64,000 nucleotides of DNA from Variovorax sp. UMC13 (GTDB lineage: Bacteria > Pseudomonadota > Gammaproteobacteria > Burkholderiales > Burkholderiaceae_C). Both the position numbers and the translations under genes were made by a program. The stretch is from contig NZ_LZZW01000010.1 of assembly GCF_014170375.1 (NCBI RefSeq), positions 62,001 to 126,000 of the forward strand, in the 5' to 3' direction. A model generated the notes under the pieces. That model was not told the origin of the DNA. It saw nothing but the letters and a program-made list of their open reading frames with translations, and made no database searches. Numbering within the stretch: the first letter of the stretch is position 1; each line of letters opens with the position of its first letter. Below, one piece after another: positions 60,058 through 64,000 of this stretch.

Positions 60058-60541
60058 CGAGAGCCTCCCGACCCTGATCAGCGTTGACGGAGAAGCCGTA
60101 GGTCAGGCCGACCAGCATCGAGCCGAGCGCGCGCAGCGCATAGGCCCACTCCAGGCCGCCGACATCCATCGGGTAGGCGAGGTTCGCCAGGTAGAGCCAT
60201 GTCACCGCGCTGCCGAACGTGCCGTAGGCAGCGAAGCGACGGGGCCAGCGGTTGCCGAGGCTGTGCGGCTGGAACAGCAGTGCGAAGAGATGCGGCACGG
60301 TCGCCGCGAGGCACAAGCTGAAGGCGGCGAACACGCACCACATCGACGGCGCCACGCTGGCCACGCGAACGATCATGGCCTCGGGCACCGTCAGCAGGTA
60401 GAACAGCGGCTCCAGCAAGGACAGCATGAAACCGGTGGTGGTGAGGGCCGCATAGATCCTCACCTCGGCACGGTTCTGGTCGACCGGCACGGCGCTCGAG
60501 TGCGCGATGAACTCGCGGAGGTCACAGACCATCGGGCTCAC
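60041..60541 (-). CDS. Phage membrane protein with about four helices (lysis region)
   Basis: The 166-residue protein has hydrophobic segments AALTTTGFMLSLLEPLFYLL, WCVFAAFSLCLAATVPHLFA, YGTFGSAVTWLYLANLAY and LRALGSMLVGLTYGF. The start is probably a GTG at 60541: AAAGG lies 6 bp upstream, and GTGA overlaps the stop of the micro-ORF. A downstream ATG at 60532 has no ribosome site. Its place before the holin suggests a second holin, antiholin or pinholin role. This is inference from position. Confidence 0.75.
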   Translation of the reverse strand: MSPMVCDLREFIAHSSAVPVDQNRAEVRIYAALTTTGFMLSLLEPLFYLLTVPEAMIVRVASVAPSMWCVFAAFSLCLAATVPHLFALLFQPHSLGNRWPRRFAAYGTFGSAVTWLYLANLAYPMDVGGLEWAYALRALGSMLVGLTYGFSVNADQGREALDATND

Positions 60542-60627
60542 CGTTGACCTTTCGAGAGCAGCTGCTCCCACCGGTCCCGAAACCATTCGATCAAGCGAGC
60601 CCAAAGGCCCCGGAAGAAGACGGTCAT
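60538..60627 (-). CDS. 29-residue basic amphipathic micro-ORF in the lysis operon
   Basis: The sequence ATG ACC GTC TTC to CGG TGA encodes 29 residues, starting MTVFFRGLWARLIEWF and ending RWEQLLSKGQR. AAAGGA sits 5 bp before the ATG. The stop overlaps the GTG of the next gene (GTGA), so the two are translationally coupled. The peptide is aromatic and basic, and would be an amphipathic helix. It follows the terminator of the tail-fibre transcript, so it is the first gene of the lysis unit. Confidence 0.65.
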   Translation of the reverse strand: MTVFFRGLWARLIEWFRDRWEQLLSKGQR

Positions 60628-60646
60628 GGCATTCCTTTCAGGCATG

Positions 60647-60668
60647 AAAAAACCCGCCGAAGCGGGTT
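60647..60668 (-). terminator. Terminator after the tail-fibre gene
   Basis: On the minus strand AACCCGC/GCGGGTT closes on a TTCG loop and is followed by TTTT, 22 bp beyond the tail-fibre stop and before the lysis genes. Confidence 0.88.
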
Positions 60669-60690
60669 GGGTGGTGATAGGTCAGTCGCG

Positions 60691-62505
60691 TCATCCAACG
60701 ACCTCGACAGTCGCTGCAGAAACCACCCACTTGAGCCCAGAGGCAACGGCACCGGTCACCGCAAATGCAACGGACTTGTTCGTGTTGTCGGCCGAAACCG
60801 CTAGCGACCATGACGAAGCCCCGCTGTCGGCGTGGTCCTTGGTTGCGCTCGGAGTGCCGACAATCGAGACGGTGCCGCCCACGTTTTTCACCAACCCCTG
60901 AACGACCCAACGCGCCGCATCGCCGCTCGAGGAATTGCGTGCGACGACTACTGCACTGAACGCGACTGCACTGTCCGTTGGCACAACAACCTGATTCGAC
61001 GAAGCTGCGACGCCTGCGTCCGCAGTTGCTGCCGCAGGCGTCGCATCCGATGTAGCGGTGCGCAGTAGGAAGCGTTGAGCCTGTGCATCCCCGGTTGCCG
61101 AGAACCTGCCAGCAGAGTGCGCCGATGCGCCCAGAACACCGCGCGTTGTTGCATAGAAGCCCGTGGCCAAGCTGTATGCGCCGCTCGCCACAGTGTTGGC
61201 GCCGAACGCTGTTCCGGATACACCGGATGCGAGAACGCCCTGCCCTAGAGCAAGACCATCCGAGGCAGATGCTTTGCTGCCCCGACCGCCAGCTGTCGAA
61301 CACGTGGAATCGGCTTCGCAGCTCTGCCCAAATGCCGTGGATCCTTGACCTGATGCAACGCATGACGATCCCCACGTCATGGCATACAGGCCGCTCGCGG
61401 TATTTCCGGAACCTCCTGGGACGGCAGAAAAATCCCCGCTCGCAAGGTTGCCGACACCGGCCCCAACAAACGCTGAAGACCCACCTGTTGCGTTTCCGTC
61501 TCCTGCCACGACCGCCGACCTGCTAGCTTGGGTCGAGTTGCCCTCACCGGCCCCCACGAAACTGTGCGATGCAGCAGCCTTGTTGTTGAACCCTCCGACG
61601 ATGACGGACCGCGCGCCGCTCGCGACCTGGTCAGCGCTCGCGCGGACCGCCTGTAGATCGACGGCGTTCGCTCCCCGCTTGTTCCCGCCAGCGGCGGTGG
61701 CATCGGGGATCGCTGCCAAGAGCGCTCCAGCGCCTTTTCTCACAACAGCGAAATCGACGTCCGTAGTGCCAGAACCAGCCGTTAGCGAGGACACGTTCAC
61801 CGAGCTGTTCGGCGAGGCAGTCGACGCAGCCTCCACGAAATTGGTGAGCGCCCCTCCGCCTCCAGTTGCAGACACGATCGGGTTGGCGGGGTCAGTGGCG
61901 TCAACAGAAACACCCGATCCAGCAACGATCGTTTCCACAATGCCTGAGCCGCCGCTGCCGCCAATGGCGTTGAGCGTTGTTCCCGAGATCGCAAGGTTCG
62001 TCCCAAGAGCGAGGTGCTTGTAACCGCTCGCACTGTCATCCCAGAAGAGAAGGCGGTCTGCGCCGGGATCGGTTAGCGCGGCAATGTCACTGATCGGCGG
62101 GGGCACTCCTGTTAAATCGCTCCATGCAGGCGCGCCACCACCGCCGCCACCCGCTATGCCGTATGCCTGCCTGCAGTCCACGAAGGCAGTGATCGTCGTT
62201 GCTCCCGTGGCGATCTGGTGCAGCTGAAGATAATCGGAGGTATTCAGCCAGTTTGTTGTCGTCGTAGCCGCCGATACCGCGCCGGTCGTCCGGTCGGCGA
62301 CGACGTAATTCGTGGCGCTGGCAATGAGCTCCACTGTCCCATCGGGCACCGCCACGCCATTGAACTGTCCGCCGTAGTAACCCAGGGTCAGCCCCGAGGT
62401 GGCGGCCGGCCGTTTGCCGAAGAGAGATGCAGGCCCCACGGAGTCGAAGTTCTCATTGACCAGAGTAGCCGCGCCTGTTCCGGCAATGACTTGTTGAAGG
62501 CTCAT
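60691..62505 (-). CDS. Phage tail fibre with YadA-head-like repeats
   Basis: The protein has 604 residues. The N-terminal 150 residues are probably an attachment part (MSLQQVIAGTGAATLVNENF). Gly-rich joints and SDLTGVPPPISDIAAL follow. The long repeat region (about 275-450) has SVIVGGFNNKAAASHSFVGA, AFVGAGVGNLASGDFSAVPG and LALGQGVLASGVSGTAFGAN. These repeats resemble the left-handed beta-roll of trimeric YadA heads. A C-terminal jelly-roll-like end (TNKSVAFAVTGAV) is likely. The start at 62505 overlaps the tail-tip stop (ATGA). A role in receptor binding is inferred. Confidence 0.85.
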   Translation of the reverse strand: MSLQQVIAGTGAATLVNENFDSVGPASLFGKRPAATSGLTLGYYGGQFNGVAVPDGTVELIASATNYVVADRTTGAVSAATTTTNWLNTSDYLQLHQIATGATTITAFVDCRQAYGIAGGGGGGAPAWSDLTGVPPPISDIAALTDPGADRLLFWDDSASGYKHLALGTNLAISGTTLNAIGGSGGSGIVETIVAGSGVSVDATDPANPIVSATGGGGALTNFVEAASTASPNSSVNVSSLTAGSGTTDVDFAVVRKGAGALLAAIPDATAAGGNKRGANAVDLQAVRASADQVASGARSVIVGGFNNKAAASHSFVGAGEGNSTQASRSAVVAGDGNATGGSSAFVGAGVGNLASGDFSAVPGGSGNTASGLYAMTWGSSCVASGQGSTAFGQSCEADSTCSTAGGRGSKASASDGLALGQGVLASGVSGTAFGANTVASGAYSLATGFYATTRGVLGASAHSAGRFSATGDAQAQRFLLRTATSDATPAAATADAGVAASSNQVVVPTDSAVAFSAVVVARNSSSGDAARWVVQGLVKNVGGTVSIVGTPSATKDHADSGASSWSLAVSADNTNKSVAFAVTGAVASGLKWVVSAATVEVVG

Positions 62506-64000
62506 GCTAGTACCCAAGTTGTGAGGTTTGAAGATTTAAGGGTCTGATATCGCTGCCCTTGCGTGCGCGCGCTGATGAACCACTGGCCACTGAATCTGCC
62601 AAGCATCTGAATGCTCGAGACCATCGGCGTAAGCACAACCGACAGGCTCGTCCAGCTAAGACCACCGTCGGCCGACGTGTAGCACCACCAAGCACTACCA
62701 TTCGCACCGATTCCGTTTGTGCTTATCCACTTTCCGAGGCTACTGTCATAGCGAGCATTGGCCGCGGAGAATCTATACCGCTGAGTTGTCGTGACCGTGC
62801 CAATCGTCATCGTTCGAGTCTCATCAGGAAGTTCGCAATCCGTAGGCCCGGACCAAACTTCTCCAGAGGTGGTTGTGTATCGGACCATCGATGCAATGCC
62901 GTAGTCCGTGTCAGATCGGAGAAACAGATAACCCATACCATCTTGAATCGAATATCCGGATGAGACGCCATCGAAGTGCAACGCCCCATTTCCCTGCACT
63001 TGCGCGAATAGATTGAACGTCAACAGATCCGTCCAGAAGGCTCGCAGAACCCCGTTCTTTGCTGTCGACGTCAGCAGAAGAGGGGAGCCAGGCGTCTCAT
63101 AGATTGCGAATGGGTTGTAGCCAAAATTTGTCAGGTGGTCGTACACACCGGCCGGCAGTGTGACAACGAAAGTCCAGGTCTGAGCGTCCGTCGATCGGAC
63201 AAGGCCGAGGCCGCCACCTTGGAAGGCAACGACACGGTAAAAGTACCCCGCCGCGTAGCCGATGTTCAGAGTTCCTTCGACGCCGAGTATCGAAGGTGCC
63301 ACCGGAAGCGGGTTCCCAACGTACACCGAATCAGTACGCAAGATGTTGTCGACGAGTTCATAGCGACCGGTGCCAACGTCGACGACAGAGCCATTGGTCT
63401 TCTCGATGCCAGCGGAGTCGCCCGGCAACGACCTCACATTCGTTGTGTCCTGCCGCCAGTTGCTGCCATCGTAGTTGTATAACCGCCATCCGTTCACTGG
63501 CTCGACCTGGTAGGCGCTCAACTGTAGTTTGCTGCTCACGACACCAAGCCAGCGAGGGGGCTGGATGTAGCCTCCGCTCGCCTCTCCAGGAAGGGAGGGC
63601 CATGGACCGGCGGACGCATCCGGAGGCGGCGCCAGGCTTACCGCAAGGACGGAACCCCGACCTCTTCCGACTACGGAGCTCATCTGGTAAACGATCATGG
63701 TCGCAGCACCCGACCCGTCCTGCGCCTGCTGCGAGGCCGAGTACGTGAGACTTCGAGATGTCGCGCGCAACGTGCGCCTCGCCACGCCTTCGACGACAAC
63801 ATCAACCTCGTACTCTTCTGAAGCTTCGCCCAAAGGCACCAGTCCGAGCATCCAGTTCTCGGACAGACGCGTGCGTCGATCCCATGTCAGCTGAAGATCG
63901 CCGCTCTGCTGACGCTCTGCCCGCAAGTTGAGTGTCGAGAGGGGTCGTAGTCCCTCTGCTGTGTTCACGTAGGGTTGCGAAGGGGCGGATGACATCGGCC
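62502..64000 (-). CDS. Phage tail-tip/host-specificity protein, C-terminal part (5' end outside window)
   Basis: The open frame reaches the right edge, so the start is probably outside, although an internal ATG lies at 63995. The first visible region (LNLRAERQQSGDLQLTWDRR and MLGLVPLGEASEEYEVDVVV) resembles the C-terminal end of tail-tip proteins related to gene-transfer-agent host-specificity proteins. The remaining 370 residues form a beta-propeller-like stretch (GLGLVRSTDAQTWTFVVTL, SWTSLSVVLTPMVSS), recalling sialidase-type repeats. It may bind surface glycans, which is inference. Confidence 0.75.
   Translation of the reverse strand, partial: PMSSAPSQPYVNTAEGLRPLSTLNLRAERQQSGDLQLTWDRRTRLSENWMLGLVPLGEASEEYEVDVVVEGVARRTLRATSRSLTYSASQQAQDGSGAATMIVYQMSSVVGRGRGSVLAVSLAPPPDASAGPWPSLPGEASGGYIQPPRWLGVVSSKLQLSAYQVEPVNGWRLYNYDGSNWRQDTTNVRSLPGDSAGIEKTNGSVVDVGTGRYELVDNILRTDSVYVGNPLPVAPSILGVEGTLNIGYAAGYFYRVVAFQGGGLGLVRSTDAQTWTFVVTLPAGVYDHLTNFGYNPFAIYETPGSPLLLTSTAKNGVLRAFWTDLLTFNLFAQVQGNGALHFDGVSSGYSIQDGMGYLFLRSDTDYGIASMVRYTTTSGEVWSGPTDCELPDETRTMTIGTVTTTQRYRFSAANARYDSSLGKWISTNGIGANGSAWWCYTSADGGLSWTSLSVVLTPMVSSIQMLGRFSGQWFISARTQGQRYQTLKSSNLTTWVLA

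Larger units (their letters stand above)
55059..64000. mobile_element. Prophage, one end (left border at tRNA-His fragment)
   Basis: The border is the tRNA-His attachment fragment. Contents are an SOS-box module of small genes, a P63C-domain gene, a minus-strand lysis cassette with endolysin and nested spanins, a tail fibre and a tail-tip protein, in the order of a long-tailed phage. Several genes (P63C, tail genes) have visibly lower GC than the chromosome. Integrase, repressor, head and packaging genes are not in the window and should lie to the right. Confidence 0.88.

Overview
The window is GC-rich, densely coded DNA from a betaproteobacterium. The best guess is Comamonadaceae, close to Variovorax. 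This rests on the gene order folC-SPOR-cvpA-purF-metZ-gltX, the repertoire (DUF3100, aldo-keto reductase, non-phosphorylative pentose genes) and overall protein flavour. No database was consulted, so the genus is an inference.

Layout. (1) 1-16241 is a pentose catabolic region. A plus-strand operon carries the 3' part of xylB, then xylA, a sugar-phosphate isomerase/epimerase, a Gfo/Idh/MocA oxidoreductase and a complete ribose/xylose-type ABC importer. It converges on a minus-strand operon: MFS permease, DHRS6-like dehydrogenase, FAH-type hydrolase, second SDR, small dimeric-barrel protein and a xylonate-dehydratase-like IlvD/Edd enzyme. A divergent 2-hydroxyacid dehydrogenase and a LacI-type regulator complete it. 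The isomerase route and a non-phosphorylative route ending in pyruvate plus a C2 product (probably glycolate) therefore sit side by side. (2) 16524-17271 is a minus-strand tRNA array (Ala-GGC, then Glu-Asp twice) downstream of gltX. (3) 17308-42241 is housekeeping: gltX, metZ, purF, cvpA, a SPOR protein, folC, argG, murB, yajQ, plsY and ybaK, plus a LysR/DUF3100/M20 locus and a family-1 ABC importer. (4) 42357-48508 is a four-gene signalling operon: a hybrid kinase with three receivers, a CheR, a receiver-less CheB and a REC-kinase. No chemoreceptor gene is present. (5) 48577-54748 holds a small outer-membrane candidate, prfB with its programmed frameshift, a HAD phosphatase, pepN, fbp and tRNA-Thr(CGT).

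(6) From 55059 to the right edge lies one end of a prophage. Its border is a displaced 50-nt 3' half of tRNA-His (anticodon arm to CCA, minus strand), next to what looks like the original tRNA terminator. Inside are an SRAP (YedK/HMCES-like) gene with a small partner gene, divergent from three small unknown genes across a textbook-like LexA box; a P63C-domain gene behind a strong palindrome; a lysis cassette (29-codon micro-ORF, four-helix membrane protein, holin-like protein, GH19 endolysin, nested Rz/Rz1 spanins); a tail fibre with YadA-head-like repeats; and the C-terminal part of a tail-tip protein. No integrase is in the window, as expected if it lies at the far end.

The most novel-looking unit is the SOS-box module at 55242-57209. 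One of its proteins ends in an SSB-like acidic tip (DADVPF).
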